64,000 bases of DNA from Jeotgalibacillus aurantiacus (GCF_020595125.1 NZ_JACNMS010000002.1:744001-808000), one strand, 5' to 3'. Shown: positions 1-9,276, counted from the stretch's first letter. Program-made: numbers and translations. The notes: generated by a model not told the origin, from the letters alone.

Positions 1-1
1 A

Positions 2-946
2 TTTGCGATTAACGTGTTGACGATTATTATTTTCTTCTCGTCTTTAATCTCGGTTCTTTACTACTTAAAGATCATGCAGTTTGTCATTAAAATTCTTGGT
101 GGCGGACTATCATGGTTACTTGGCACAAGAAAAGCTGAGTCCATGTCTGCTGCTGCAAATATCTTCGTAGGACAAACTGAAGCACCTCTTGTTGTTAAAC
201 CTTACATTGCTAAAATGACTGATTCTGAACTGTTTGCCGTTATGACAGGTGGACTTGCTTCGGTAGCAGGTTCTGTTCTGATTGGATATTCATTGCTTGG
301 TGTACCACTTGAATATTTATTAGCTGCGAGCTTCATGGCCGCTCCGGCTGGTCTTGTGATGGCAAAAATGTTTGTACCTGAAACAGATAATCGTCCTGAC
401 CCTGAAGATTTTAATATGGAAGCCGATGAAGAAGCTTCGAACGTGGTTGACGCGGCTGCACGCGGTGCTGCAACTGGGCTGCAGCTTGTATTAAATGTTG
501 GTGCGATGCTTATTGCCTTTATCGCTCTCATTGCTTTGCTGAACGGTATTTTAGGTGGAATTGGTGGTCTTGTTGGATTTGACCAGCTTTCTATTGAGCT
601 GATCCTTGGTTATGTCTTTGCACCACTTGCGTTTGCGATTGGTATTCCTTGGGATGAAGCGATCCGTGCGGGTAACTTCATTGGACAGAAGCTTGTTCTG
701 AATGAGTTTGTAGCTTATGCGAGCTTTGCACCTGAGATTGATCAGTTCTCTGAAAAGTCAGTTGCAATCATTACGTTTGCTCTTTGTGGATTCGCAAACA
801 TTTCTTCACTTGCGATTCTATTGGGTGGTCTTGGTAACCTTGCACCTAACAGACGTCCTGATATTGCGCGTATGGGTATTCGTGCTGTTGCAGCCGGAGC
901 GCTTGCTTCAATGCTATCCGCTGCGATTGCAGGTATGTTCTTCTAA
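2..946 (+). CDS. nupC: NupC-type nucleoside transporter, 5' end cut by window
   Basis: This is the C-terminal part of a concentrative nucleoside transporter (CNT family), an inner-membrane protein that imports nucleosides with a coupling cation. The frame is already open at base 2 and encodes family sequence before the GTG at 14 ([10 protein letters not shown]), so that GTG is internal and roughly the first 90 residues are missing. The visible part has several hydrophobic segments, the substrate-site stretch [10 protein letters not shown] and the late [15 protein letters not shown] region, and ends as usual for the family with a membrane segment. A strong terminator follows. Family assignment is firm; the substrate (pyrimidine or purine nucleosides) cannot be told. 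Confidence 0.93.
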   Translation, partial: FAINVLTIIIFFSSLISVLYYLKIMQFVIKILGGGLSWLLGTRKAESMSAAANIFVGQTEAPLVVKPYIAKMTDSELFAVMTGGLASVAGSVLIGYSLLGVPLEYLLAASFMAAPAGLVMAKMFVPETDNRPDPEDFNMEADEEASNVVDAAARGAATGLQLVLNVGAMLIAFIALIALLNGILGGIGGLVGFDQLSIELILGYVFAPLAFAIGIPWDEAIRAGNFIGQKLVLNEFVAYASFAPEIDQFSEKSVAIITFALCGFANISSLAILLGGLGNLAPNRRPDIARMGIRAVAAGALASMLSAAIAGMFF

Positions 947-980
947 TTCTCAGAGGTTATTTTTTTACAGATATGTACCG

Positions 981-1018
981 AAAAAGCGTCACAACTCATA
1001 AGGTTGTGACGCTTTTTT
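981..1018 (+). terminator. Rho-independent terminator of nupC
   Basis: The stem AAAAAGCGTCACAAC pairs with GTTGTGACGCTTTTTT across a short loop and ends in a T run. It lies 34 nt after the nupC stop and the A/T symmetry would let it work in both directions. Confidence 0.9.
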
Positions 1019-1040
1019 AAATAGCGGGTTATTATAAATC

Positions 1041-1280
1041 GGGTCAGGGACATCCTCCGCTTTCCTTTGTCCAGCTGCGGCGACTAGCCCCTCGAGGTCA
1101 TAAGTCAAAGATGAAAGAGGGCGAAGATCAGCCCTCTTTTCATCTTCGCCTTATGCTTGTCGGGGCTGGACGAGTCGCCTTCGCTTTTCTGTGGCCGCGC
1201 GGTGAGCCAGCTTGCGCTACGCACTGCACTGTCTCACCTGTCGCTCCTCTGCCGTAGGAGTCTGCGGATGTCCCTGACCC
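1041..1280 (-). repeat. Palindromic element copy A (subfamily I core with variant insert)
   Basis: Read on the minus strand this is a full copy of the intergenic palindromic element. The 15-nt end arms GGGTCAGGGACATCC (1041-1055) and GGATGTCCCTGACCC (1266-1280) are perfectly complementary. Next to one arm is the conserved core (ACTCCTACGGCAGAGGAGCG, then the GGTGAGACAG/CTGGCTCACC stem). Between AGAAAAGCG and GGAAAGCG sits an insert closed by GGCGACT/AGTCGCC that holds CCCCG/CGAGGGG, ATAAG/CTTAT and a long apical hairpin built on GCGAAGATGAAA. That insert has the same plan as the ones at 38.2, 40.1 and 58.6 kb but a different tip. It lies between convergent nupC and murE and, with the terminator, accounts for most of the gene-free stretch 947-1382. 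Confidence 0.85.
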
Positions 1281-1382
1281 TTTTTAAGTCAATAATCATG
1301 CGGATGTTTTTTGCAGGTAGTTAAAAGGACCAGATTAGTTTCGGTCCTTTTAATATAAAGTCTACTAAATATATGACTGAAT

Positions 1383-2843
1383 TCAGAAGCGTTCTTTTAT
1401 GACTTCAAGTGCGATGCCACTGTCACTGTGTGGGTATTTGGTGTTTTCGATAATCTGATAGTCTTCGTGACCCTTTCCTGCGAAGATAATGATATCGTCC
1501 GGTTCTGCCTGTTGCATGAGGTGACGGACAGCCTCTCCTCTATCACCGATGCATGCGTATTGATTGTGAGTCATTCCTTTTTCAAGATCGCCTGTGATGC
1601 TGTCATAGTCCTCATAGCGCGGGTCATCTGTTGTCAGAACAACGTAATCTGCGAGTGAGGCCATTTCTGCCATAGCCGGCCGCTTGGATTTATCGCGGTT
1701 GCCTCCGGTACCAATTAAAAACAGGATCCGGTTTTTCTTAAACGGCATAACCGATTTAATGGCTTTTTCAATGGCATCAGGTGTATGGGCATAGTCAATA
1801 TAAATTGATAAAGGCGCATCCGTTGGTACCCTCTCCATTCTACCTGAAACCGGGGCAATGGTACGAAGGTGTTCAACCAGCTCACTGACCTTATAGCCTT
1901 TTGCATAGAGTGCTGCAATTGCTGCCAGTGTGTTTGAAACGTTAAAGGTTCCAAGAAGCTGTGTTTCAAGCTGATACACGCCGTCTGGAGAATGAAGTGT
2001 ATATAGCGTACGGTCTGATAAGTACTCTATATTTTCAGCATAAAAGTCAGCAGGTCTCTCCATGCTGTAGCTGATCACATCAAATGGTGTCATTTGGGCA
2101 TAACGTTCAAACCACTCATCATCAAGATTAAGGACAACTGCTTTATCTTTGGATAAATCCTGCCCCATCTGTGAAAACAGGAGTCCCTTGGCATAGCCGT
2201 AATGATCCATCGTCCCGTGGTAATCGAGATGATCATGACTTAGATTTGTGAAGACCGCTACATCAAAGTCAACACCCCAGAGCCGGCCTTCCACCAGACC
2301 GTGTGAAGACACTTCAAAAATCATATTTGGAATCCGGTGGTCAATGGCTGTTTGCATCATTCTCTGAGTCGTGAGAAGATCGCTCGTTGTATTTGCACTC
2401 TGGTGCAGCTCACCGTCAAGGTTGAAGCCGATTGTCCCAGATAGTGCAGCTTTTTGCCCGGAAGCTTTCAGCAATGCATGGATCAGATTCGTTACGGATG
2501 TTTTCCCGTTTGTGCCTGTGACACCAAAGACGGTCATTTTTTCTGAAGGTGACTGAAAGAACCGGTCAGCCAAAATAGCTAGCGTCCGCTCAGTGCTTTT
2601 TACAACGATTTGAGTGGCAGCTCCTTCAAGATCCAGCTCCTTTTCAGAAACGATAACTGCTGCTCCATTTTCTGCAGCCTGGCGTGCATAGTCATGTCCA
2701 TCCACTGTATATCCTTTAATACAGATAAAGACTGAACCTGCAAGCACCTTCCTTGAGTCAGTTTCAAGAGACGTAATTCTTTCAGGCAGCTCTCCAATTT
2801 GTTTAATTATCTTTAATGAATGAAAAAGTGTTGTCGTTTTCAT
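1383..2843 (-). CDS. murE: UDP-MurNAc-tripeptide synthetase (MurE ligase)
   Basis: MurE adds the third amino acid (meso-diaminopimelate or L-lysine) to UDP-MurNAc-L-Ala-D-Glu in the cytoplasm during peptidoglycan precursor synthesis, using ATP. The 486 residues have the usual three-domain length. Visible motifs are DSR (29-31), the ATP loop GVTGTNGKTS (107-116), EVSSHGL (177-183), the likely carbamylated lysine K219, GTGGNRDKSKRP (378-389) and KGHEDYQ near the C-terminus. The amino-acid-selecting motif reads DDPR (406-409), close to the DNPR of diaminopimelate enzymes but not identical, so the substrate is left open. The start has a GAGGAT ribosome site. It follows the M42 peptidase gene by 34 nt, probably as one operon, and is not next to mraY or murD here. 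Confidence 0.92.
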   Translation of the reverse strand: MKTTTLFHSLKIIKQIGELPERITSLETDSRKVLAGSVFICIKGYTVDGHDYARQAAENGAAVIVSEKELDLEGAATQIVVKSTERTLAILADRFFQSPSEKMTVFGVTGTNGKTSVTNLIHALLKASGQKAALSGTIGFNLDGELHQSANTTSDLLTTQRMMQTAIDHRIPNMIFEVSSHGLVEGRLWGVDFDVAVFTNLSHDHLDYHGTMDHYGYAKGLLFSQMGQDLSKDKAVVLNLDDEWFERYAQMTPFDVISYSMERPADFYAENIEYLSDRTLYTLHSPDGVYQLETQLLGTFNVSNTLAAIAALYAKGYKVSELVEHLRTIAPVSGRMERVPTDAPLSIYIDYAHTPDAIEKAIKSVMPFKKNRILFLIGTGGNRDKSKRPAMAEMASLADYVVLTTDDPRYEDYDSITGDLEKGMTHNQYACIGDRGEAVRHLMQQAEPDDIIIFAGKGHEDYQIIENTKYPHSDSGIALEVIKERF

Positions 2844-2877
2844 AAGTAATCCTCGCTCGTCTTAATATGGTTTCCTG

Positions 2878-3927
2878 TTATTCAGCCAATTGTGAGAATA
2901 CATACCGGCTGATCAGTGATTCAGTATGATAAAGGGACTTTTCATGCGTCCGTTCATTTGCGTGGGAAGCATCAACCCCAGCACCGATCAATGCGTGCTT
3001 AATATCTGCACCTGAACGGACTGCCGCTGAAGCATCTGAGCCGTAATAGTTATACAAATCAATTTTATAATCAATCTGATGCTCCTCGGCTAATCTGACC
3101 AGATGTTTCCTTAGTCCGTAATGGTATGGGCCTGAACTGTCTTTTGCGCAGATTGAAACCGTAAATTCATCTGAAGCCTGTCCATCACCGAGTGCACCCA
3201 TATCAACCGCCAGATACTCAACGGTCTCAACAGGAATGTTCGAGTTTCCACCGTAACCGATTTCTTCATTGTTCGCAATAATAAAATGGGTTGTATAAGG
3301 AAGCGTTTCTTTATTTTCCACAATAGATTCGATGACTTTTAAAAGCATGGCAACACTTGCCTTATCATCAATGTGTCTAGATTTGAAAAATCCGCTTTTG
3401 GTGATTTCAGGACGAGGATCAAATGAAACAAAATCCCCCACAGAAATCCCAAGATCCTCTGTATCTTTTTTCGAGTGGACGACTTCATCGAGACGCACTT
3501 CAATATTCTGTTCACTTCTTTCAGCCGAACCTGCATCTTTATATGTGTGTACGGATGCCTGATGCATCAGAATCGTTCCTCTGAAGCGATTTCCTGTCGT
3601 GGTCTCGACTGAGCAATATTCTCCCTCAACCGCATTCCAGCGAAAGCCGCCGATCATTGAAAGCTTCAGTCTTCCATCTGATTTTATTTCTTTCACCATA
3701 GCGCCGAGCGTATCTACGTGCGCCGTCAGCACTCTGTGGAGGGAAGTATCCTCTCCATGAAGCGTCACAATGAGCCCGCCTTTATTAGTGATCCTCGACG
3801 GAACATGACGTTCTTTAAGCCATTTTTGTATAAATTGAATAATGTCGTATGTATTGCCGGATGGACTTGGGATTAAGACCAGGTCTTTTAATAAATTCAT
3901 TGTTTCTTTGGTATTTGGTGTATACAT
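2878..3927 (-). CDS. M42-family metal-dependent aminopeptidase
   Basis: This is a cytosolic dinuclear-metal aminopeptidase of family M42 (glutamyl aminopeptidase/tetrahedral aminopeptidase, YsdC/FrvX-like), which trims N-terminal residues from peptides in large hollow oligomers. Of 349 residues, the metal ligands and catalytic residues are visible: AHVD (H70, D72), HIDDKAS (D187/D188), NNEEIGYGG (catalytic E221 and ligand E222), DMG (D242) and a late H in HANERTHEK (322). The start is preceded by AGGGGGATTCTT. It lies upstream of murE in the same direction, and diverges from the kinase gene at 4050. The natural substrate is unknown. Confidence 0.9.
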   Translation of the reverse strand: MYTPNTKETMNLLKDLVLIPSPSGNTYDIIQFIQKWLKERHVPSRITNKGGLIVTLHGEDTSLHRVLTAHVDTLGAMVKEIKSDGRLKLSMIGGFRWNAVEGEYCSVETTTGNRFRGTILMHQASVHTYKDAGSAERSEQNIEVRLDEVVHSKKDTEDLGISVGDFVSFDPRPEITKSGFFKSRHIDDKASVAMLLKVIESIVENKETLPYTTHFIIANNEEIGYGGNSNIPVETVEYLAVDMGALGDGQASDEFTVSICAKDSSGPYHYGLRKHLVRLAEEHQIDYKIDLYNYYGSDASAAVRSGADIKHALIGAGVDASHANERTHEKSLYHTESLISRYVFSQLAE

Positions 3928-4049
3928 AAGAATCCCCCTGAGTTAGGCTTTTCGCTTATTACTATATTCTAGTATAGTGTACTATAGACAAAATAAAATA
4001 CAATCTGCACAGGGTGGTCGAATCATCCTGTTTTAAGAGAGGTGAAAAA

Positions 4050-5636
4050 ATGTCTGAAGAGCAATTTATTACAGAAAGAAATAAGAGAATGCTTTTTATA
4101 TTATGGATCGCTTACGGTCTTCAAGTACTGTCTTTTTTTATAGTTGACCAGCGGATCGAACAATCCCTTCAGCCTCATGGGTTTATCATCATTTCATTCA
4201 CAACCGCACTCGTCCTGTTGATCAAACAGCCGGTTATTGGGATGTGGATCGTGCTTGGCGGACTATATTTATACATTTTGTACTTCAATCTTAATTACCC
4301 GCTATTGGTTAATATACTCTTTTTCTTTTTTGGGATATTGGCGTCGTCGTTTTATTTAAACAGAAAAGTGCTGATGATTTCGAGCAGTCTCTCTTCTGTT
4401 TTAATCAGTTATTTTTTCCTGACACATTTCAATGAGATCTCTGAAAGCTTCCGCCGCGCAGATCTGTTATACCTGCTGTTGTTTCTTATTTTACTGACCA
4501 CGTTTCTTTTGATTTATACATCCTATATTCAGCAGATCCATAAAAGACTCAAGCAGGAAGAAACGCAGGCAAAAAAAGAACTGACCTCCAAAAAAGGCTA
4601 TCAGAATTTATTGTTTGAGCATGCCCAGGATGCCATCATTGTTTATAACCTTGAGGAGATCATTGTTGAAGTTAACCCTGCATTTGAAAAGATTTACGGA
4701 TGGGCAAAAGAAGAGGCGATCGGAAAACGCCTGCCGATTGTACCAAAAGAAAGACTGGAGGAAGCATCTGATCGAACACAGCGAATGATGCAGGGAGAAA
4801 GCTTCTCGACCTTCAGAACAAAAGATCAGCGGCGCGATGGCTCGCTTGTGGATGTCGAAATTACCTTATCACCGATTTTCGATGACGATGATCAGGTGAT
4901 TGCCATGTCGGCCATCATTCGTGATGTTTCTTATAAAGTGGAAACCGAAAAGTATATGATCCAATCAGAAAAATTGTCTCTTGCAGGAGAAATTGCGGCA
5001 GGTGTTACACATGAGATCAGAAATCCGTTAACCGTCATTTCCGGTTTCCTGCAAATGATGAATGAAGACTCCAATAACCCGTACCCGACCTATACTAAAG
5101 TCATGGAAGCAGAAATTCAGCGCATTAATTTGATTATCAGCGAGTTTCTTGTCCTCGCCAAACCTCAGGCAGACATTTATAAACAGGTTTCACTTGAAGA
5201 ATTGATTTCAACTACGCTGACTCTATTTGAAACAGAGCTCCATCTTAAAAATATTCAGGTTGAACAAACCTGGGATACGTCTCCGGTATTTCTGCACGGA
5301 GATGAAAATCAGTTAAAGCAGGTACTGCTCAACATTTTTAAAAATGCAGCTGATGCGATGCCTGCCGGTGGCTATATCAAGATTGAAGTCTTACAGGCCA
5401 TTTACCGTCAACATCCTGCAATTGAAATCAGCATTACGGATACAGGAACAGGCATGGAACCGGAAGTGCTTCAGAAAATTAAAGATCCGTTTTTTACAAC
5501 AAAAGAAAATGGAACCGGCCTCGGGTTCGTCATTTCAGACCGGATTATTCACTCCCACGGCGGAGAAATCCGCGTAAAAAGTAAAGTAAACCATGGAACC
5601 ACGATAAAGATTGTGCTTCCTTTATCTGGCGATTAG
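4050..5636 (+). CDS. Membrane PAS sensor histidine kinase (sporulation-kinase type)
   Basis: This 528-residue protein has about five to six transmembrane segments in residues 14-160, a PAS domain (about 186-292, with NPAFEKIYGW), a HisKA dimerisation domain with the phosphorylated histidine H321 in VTHEIRNPL, and a HATPase domain with N-box NIFKNAADAM and DTGTGM. The AAGVTHEIRNPLTVISGF block is typical of kinases that feed the Spo0F/Spo0A phosphorelay in Bacillus (KinA-E, KinD-like), so a role in sporulation or biofilm control is likely but inferred. No partner regulator is adjacent, which suits an orphan kinase. ATG 4050 is chosen over an in-frame GTG at 4014 because GAGAGGTG lies 7 nt before it. 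Confidence 0.88.
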   Translation: MSEEQFITERNKRMLFILWIAYGLQVLSFFIVDQRIEQSLQPHGFIIISFTTALVLLIKQPVIGMWIVLGGLYLYILYFNLNYPLLVNILFFFFGILASSFYLNRKVLMISSSLSSVLISYFFLTHFNEISESFRRADLLYLLLFLILLTTFLLIYTSYIQQIHKRLKQEETQAKKELTSKKGYQNLLFEHAQDAIIVYNLEEIIVEVNPAFEKIYGWAKEEAIGKRLPIVPKERLEEASDRTQRMMQGESFSTFRTKDQRRDGSLVDVEITLSPIFDDDDQVIAMSAIIRDVSYKVETEKYMIQSEKLSLAGEIAAGVTHEIRNPLTVISGFLQMMNEDSNNPYPTYTKVMEAEIQRINLIISEFLVLAKPQADIYKQVSLEELISTTLTLFETELHLKNIQVEQTWDTSPVFLHGDENQLKQVLLNIFKNAADAMPAGGYIKIEVLQAIYRQHPAIEISITDTGTGMEPEVLQKIKDPFFTTKENGTGLGFVISDRIIHSHGGEIRVKSKVNHGTTIKIVLPLSGD

Positions 5637-5644
5637 CATTTATG

Positions 5645-5678
5645 AAAGAGCGAGTCATTCATCCTGACACGCTCTTTT
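5645..5678 (+). terminator. Terminator after the PAS kinase
   Basis: AAAGAGCG pairs with CGCTCTTTT over a 17-nt loop just after the kinase stop codon. Confidence 0.7.
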
Positions 5679-5737
5679 GTTTAAGTATTTTCTTTATCTC
5701 CCCTTCTGATCTCGAAAAAGCGATTTAACAATTGATA

Positions 5738-5826
5738 CGGGACATTTCGAAGACTCTATGCGGCAGTATTCGACCTATGAGACAGATTGGCTCGACCAAG
5801 GAAAGGATGCATCACGGCCCGGTTTT
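5738..5826 (+). repeat. Decayed copy of the palindromic element
   Basis: The stretch holds recognisable core words in the right order: GAAGACTC, TGCGGCAG, ATGAGACAG, TTGGCTC, CCAAGGAAAGGATG, followed by the usual CCCGGTTTT flank. The end arms no longer pair well and the inner stem is broken, so this is read as an eroded subfamily I copy. Confidence 0.55.
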
Positions 5827-5855
5827 ACAGTCACACTAATTGATGCGTTTTAAAA

Positions 5856-6596
5856 TTAATCATCCCATGTGATATTGATGACTTCTCCTGAGATGGCGTT
5901 TATCTGGACGGTGGCGTCATCTTCTTCTGTTTCGATTTCAATAAGATAATACGGCACACCGTTGCTCTCCCCTTGCTCAATATCATCAATCTCACCGGCA
6001 ACAGCTGTCAGCGCGATATTACCCGCCTCGTCAGCTGTTATGATTTTAGCCGGCTCCGGTTCTGCCGGCGGCGCTTCAGACGGTGGAGCCTCCTCAATCG
6101 TCTCTCCCTCTGTCGTATCCACTTCGCCCGTTACAGCATTCAGATATAAAATGGTTCTTGTATTTCCTTCCTCAATTGTAGCTTTATATTGAGGACTATC
6201 ACCTTCATTGAGTAATTCAACGTTTGTGATCTCTCCGCTCTTTTCAGCATTTGCCTTTTCTCTGATCTGCTCTTCAGTCAGCAGCTCTTCGATTGGCTGA
6301 TCGTCCTGTGCGTTTACAGATACAGGTTCCAGGGAAGCGATGGAGCCATCTTCGCGGTTCAGGCGAAGCTGATATTCACCCGCATTTGTTTTAAAGGTAA
6401 AATCAAATAAATCGGCGGTTTCTTCAACCGTTAATACTTCGCTGTTCGGGTAACGTTCATTAATGAGTTCCCTGGCCTCTTCCTCTGTTATGGGAGATGC
6501 CGAGGTCATTGACGTCATAAATTGCTGGACGATCACGATAAGGATAACGAGCAGCAGTGCACCTCCTGTCATCCAGATCATTCGCTGTTTTTTCAT
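5856..6596 (-). CDS. Membrane-anchored PepSY-domain protein
   Basis: This 246-residue protein has an N-terminal anchor (about residues 7-26) and an extracytoplasmic part with two or more PepSY-like modules of the form ITxEEAxxIAL...GEIDDIE...YYLIEIET...ISGEVI. A Glu/Pro-rich linker (EEAPPSEAPPAEPEPA) separates them. PepSY domains occur next to sensor systems and are thought to restrain proteases or ligands outside the cell. It is the third gene of an operon behind the response regulator and kinase, as with B. subtilis ykoG-ykoH-ykoI. ATG 6596 is preferred over the GTG nine bases upstream because GAGGTG then sits at proper spacing. Confidence 0.85.
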   Translation of the reverse strand: MKKQRMIWMTGGALLLVILIVIVQQFMTSMTSASPITEEEARELINERYPNSEVLTVEETADLFDFTFKTNAGEYQLRLNREDGSIASLEPVSVNAQDDQPIEELLTEEQIREKANAEKSGEITNVELLNEGDSPQYKATIEEGNTRTILYLNAVTGEVDTTEGETIEEAPPSEAPPAEPEPAKIITADEAGNIALTAVAGEIDDIEQGESNGVPYYLIEIETEEDDATVQINAISGEVINITWDD

Positions 6597-6672
6597 GCTG
6601 TTCACCTCTGACTGTTTAATTACATTCAGTTTATCAGCGGATTATGAGAATTAGATGAGAAGAACATGAGAG

Positions 6673-8022
6673 TTAGGAAAGAGATATTCTGATGGTTGCC
6701 ACTGTTCCCATTCCTTCGATACTGTTCAATTCTACATTCAGCCCGAGCGCATCTGACAATTCCTTAGCAAGAGATAAGCCAAGTCCGGATCCCCCTGATT
6801 TTCTTGTTCTTGCTTTATCAACCCGGTAAAACCGGTCAAATACTTTTGGCAGATCATCTTTAGGAATACCGATCCCTTTGTCCTGTATGCTGATGTAGCC
6901 GCTATCGACGTCAATACCTGAGACAATCTCAATAGAGTCGTCACTGTATTTGTGGGCGTTATCCAGAAATATATAAATGAGCTGCTTTAATTTCTGTTTA
7001 TCTGCTTCAATTTCCAATCCTTCTTTAATCGTCAGTTTAATTTCCCTTCCGTATGCGTTCGTAAAAGCTTGTACTGATTCTTCCAGGAGCTCTGGAACAT
7101 AAATGGGCTCCGGAGACAGTTTCCACTGCTCTCCGTGTTTTGCGAGTAACAGCAGCTGCTGCGTCATTTCCTTCATCCTGATGGCTTCTGAATGAATGGC
7201 ATGGATGGATTCTTCGACAACCTCCCTGTTATCAAGCCCTCTTCTTTTTACCAGATTTGCATAGCTTTCAATGACGGTCAGCGGCGTTTTTAATTCATGT
7301 GACGCATTCGCTACAAACTGCTCCTGCTTATCAAAGTTTGTTTCGAGAAGCGACATCATATGGTTAAAAGAGTCACCCATTTCGTATAATTCGTCCCGGG
7401 ACTTACCTTCCAGGTGAATCCTTTTGAATTCGCCGCTCTGCTGAATAGATTTGATTGTTTTAATCATCGATCGAATCGGGACCGTAATCACATTGCCGAG
7501 TAGTCTCCCTGAAATAATAACAGGAATAAAGGCAATCAGCGTCACAGCGATTAACACGTTTCTAAGTATTTGCAGATTGTTTACTGCGTTTTCAAGACTT
7601 TCGTAAATTTGCAGATTAGCGATTGATCCATTTGACCAAATGAGAGGGATGGAGACAAACGTATATCGTTGTCCATTCAACTCAATGATTTCAGCCCGCT
7701 CCTCTGAATAGAAGACTTCATCTGTATTTCTGAGATCATTTTGTCCGACTGACGTCACAGGGCCGATTGAGGTATTATCCTCCAGAATGATTGAAGCAGC
7801 ACCGTTTGCAGGAGGATAGGCTCTCAGTATCGCCTGATCCTCTATGACTCCAGCAGAGGATGCTATTCCTGCTGCCGTAGAAGCTGCAGTCGCCTGTGAG
7901 GACCGCAGTTCGCTCTGATAAGTCAGTGTACTGAAAGTAAAGTAGACAGCCAGGCTGATCATAACTAATAAAAGGGCAAAAACAGCAGAAGTGTATAGAT
8001 GAATTTTATTTTGAAGCTTCAT
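6673..8022 (-). CDS. Two-component sensor histidine kinase (HAMP, HisKA)
   Basis: The 449 residues form a classical membrane sensor kinase: transmembrane helix at about 10-32, an extracellular sensor region to about 150, a second helix (155-178), HAMP (about 178-232), HisKA with H242 in ASHELKTPLTV, and HATPase with N-box DNAHKYS and G-boxes DKGIGIP and GGSGLGL. It phosphorylates the regulator encoded just upstream, with which it overlaps by 4 nt (ATGA). The signal is unknown; the neighbouring PepSY protein suggests an envelope cue. YkoH/ArlS-like. Confidence 0.93.
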   Translation of the reverse strand: MKLQNKIHLYTSAVFALLLVMISLAVYFTFSTLTYQSELRSSQATAASTAAGIASSAGVIEDQAILRAYPPANGAASIILEDNTSIGPVTSVGQNDLRNTDEVFYSEERAEIIELNGQRYTFVSIPLIWSNGSIANLQIYESLENAVNNLQILRNVLIAVTLIAFIPVIISGRLLGNVITVPIRSMIKTIKSIQQSGEFKRIHLEGKSRDELYEMGDSFNHMMSLLETNFDKQEQFVANASHELKTPLTVIESYANLVKRRGLDNREVVEESIHAIHSEAIRMKEMTQQLLLLAKHGEQWKLSPEPIYVPELLEESVQAFTNAYGREIKLTIKEGLEIEADKQKLKQLIYIFLDNAHKYSDDSIEIVSGIDVDSGYISIQDKGIGIPKDDLPKVFDRFYRVDKARTRKSGGSGLGLSLAKELSDALGLNVELNSIEGMGTVATIRISLS

Positions 8023-8699
8023 TCATTCACCTTCAGTACATATCCTACACCTCTCACTGTATGGATAAGAGGTGTTTCCTCAGGAAGATCTATTTTTTTA
8101 CGTAAATAGCGGATATAAACGTCCACTACATTTGTATCTCCATAATAGTCATAGCCCCATACAGCATTTAAAATCTGCTCACGGTTCAAAACCTGTCTGA
8201 CGTTTTTCATTAAATACACAAGCAGATCAAATTCCCGCGGCGTCAGTTCGATTTCTTTGCCTCCTCTGCTTACCTCTCTCGTCTGTTCATCCAGCTTTAG
8301 ATTCCCTGCAGTCAGGCCGTCAGACACGCTACCCTTTTTAATTCTTAAGGATGCGCGGACGCGGGCCAGGAGTTCTTCAATCTGGAAAGGCTTTGTTACA
8401 TAATCATTGGCCCCAAGGTCAAGACCCGTTACTTTATCTTCAACTGAATCTTTCGCTGTCAGCAGGATAACAGGGGTTTTATCGTCTCCTGAGCGGATCC
8501 TTCTTAACAGTTCGATTCCGGTCATTTCAGGTAGCATGACATCAAGTAAAATTAAATCCCATTGCTCAGAACGGTATTTTTCAAGTCCTTCATAACCTGT
8601 GAGCGCTTTTTCTGTTTCATATCCTTCAAATGATAATTCAAGTTCTAATACACGGGCGATTTTCTCTTCATCCTCTACAATTAAAATTCTTTTTTTCAT
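8019..8699 (-). CDS. OmpR-family response regulator
   Basis: This 226-residue DNA-binding regulator has a receiver domain (acidic pair in VEDEEK, phosphorylated D53 in LLDVMLPEM, K in TKPF) and a C-terminal winged helix ending in HTVRGVGYVLK. It is partner to the kinase that overlaps its 3' end and heads the regulator-kinase-PepSY operon. The start at 8699 (MKKRILIVEDEE) is preferred because AGGTGAT lies 6 nt upstream; an extension of 14 residues from 8741 lacks such a site. Related to YkoG/ArlR by layout. Confidence 0.94.
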   Translation of the reverse strand: MKKRILIVEDEEKIARVLELELSFEGYETEKALTGYEGLEKYRSEQWDLILLDVMLPEMTGIELLRRIRSGDDKTPVILLTAKDSVEDKVTGLDLGANDYVTKPFQIEELLARVRASLRIKKGSVSDGLTAGNLKLDEQTREVSRGGKEIELTPREFDLLVYLMKNVRQVLNREQILNAVWGYDYYGDTNVVDVYIRYLRKKIDLPEETPLIHTVRGVGYVLKVNE

Positions 8700-8815
8700 A
8701 TGATGATCACCTGTTTTTTTCCTCAATTGTAGCACAGCCAAAGCATTTTACACCTATATGACACGGTCTGGTGTTACACTGAAACAAGAATGTCTTTGGT
8801 AAAGGAGAATGTTTG

Positions 8816-9250
8816 ATGGCAATCCATTCATTTCATTTAAAAGCAGACTGGCCCGGCGGACGTAACAGTGTCGGGATGATTAAGACTGAAAATCTTCACA
8901 CAAAAATCTCAATCCCTCCTGAGATGAACGGTCCGGGAGTAGGTACGAATCCCGATGAAATGCTGCTCGGTGCTGCAGCAACATGTTATATTATTACGCT
9001 TGCAGCTAAGCTTGAGCGCGGAAAAGTAGAGATCGAAGAAATGTCGTTAACGTCTGAAGGGCTTGTGGAGGTGGATGATTACGGCGTCATAACGTATCGA
9101 AAGATCATTCACCGGCCATATGTTAAAGCGGATCAGGCTTCTCATAAAAAAATTATGCGCTATATGGAATCATCGGAGGAAAGCTGTATGATTTCGCGCG
9201 CATTAAAAGGCAATGTCACGATTGAATTAGAACCCGTTATAGAGAGCTGA
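8816..9250 (+). CDS. OsmC/Ohr-family protein
   Basis: This 144-residue OsmC-type protein belongs to small thiol peroxidase-like enzymes that reduce organic hydroperoxides or related electrophiles. The two family cysteines are present, C57 in AAATCYIITLAAK and C124 in EESCMISRAL, and the N-terminal domain-swap strand region is intact. It is closer to the YhfA/SACOL-type branch than to OhrA by its NGPGVGTNPDEMLLGA block. The start is the ATG at 8816 behind AAAGGAG; a TTG codon lies directly before it. It diverges from the two-component operon and is followed by aldA. Confidence 0.85.
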   Translation: MAIHSFHLKADWPGGRNSVGMIKTENLHTKISIPPEMNGPGVGTNPDEMLLGAAATCYIITLAAKLERGKVEIEEMSLTSEGLVEVDDYGVITYRKIIHRPYVKADQASHKKIMRYMESSEESCMISRALKGNVTIELEPVIES

Positions 9251-9276
9251 ATGTTCTTATAAATGTTTTGTCCTTC

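Noticed and set aside
3961-3990. ATAGT-GT-ACTAT palindrome between the M42 gene and the PAS kinase as an operator
   Set aside because: Arms of five bases in a very AT-rich divergent promoter region are expected by chance; no regulator consensus matches.
4014-4049. Upstream GTG extension of the PAS kinase
   Set aside because: GAGAGGTG is correctly spaced only for the ATG at 4050 and the extra residues do not look like family sequence.
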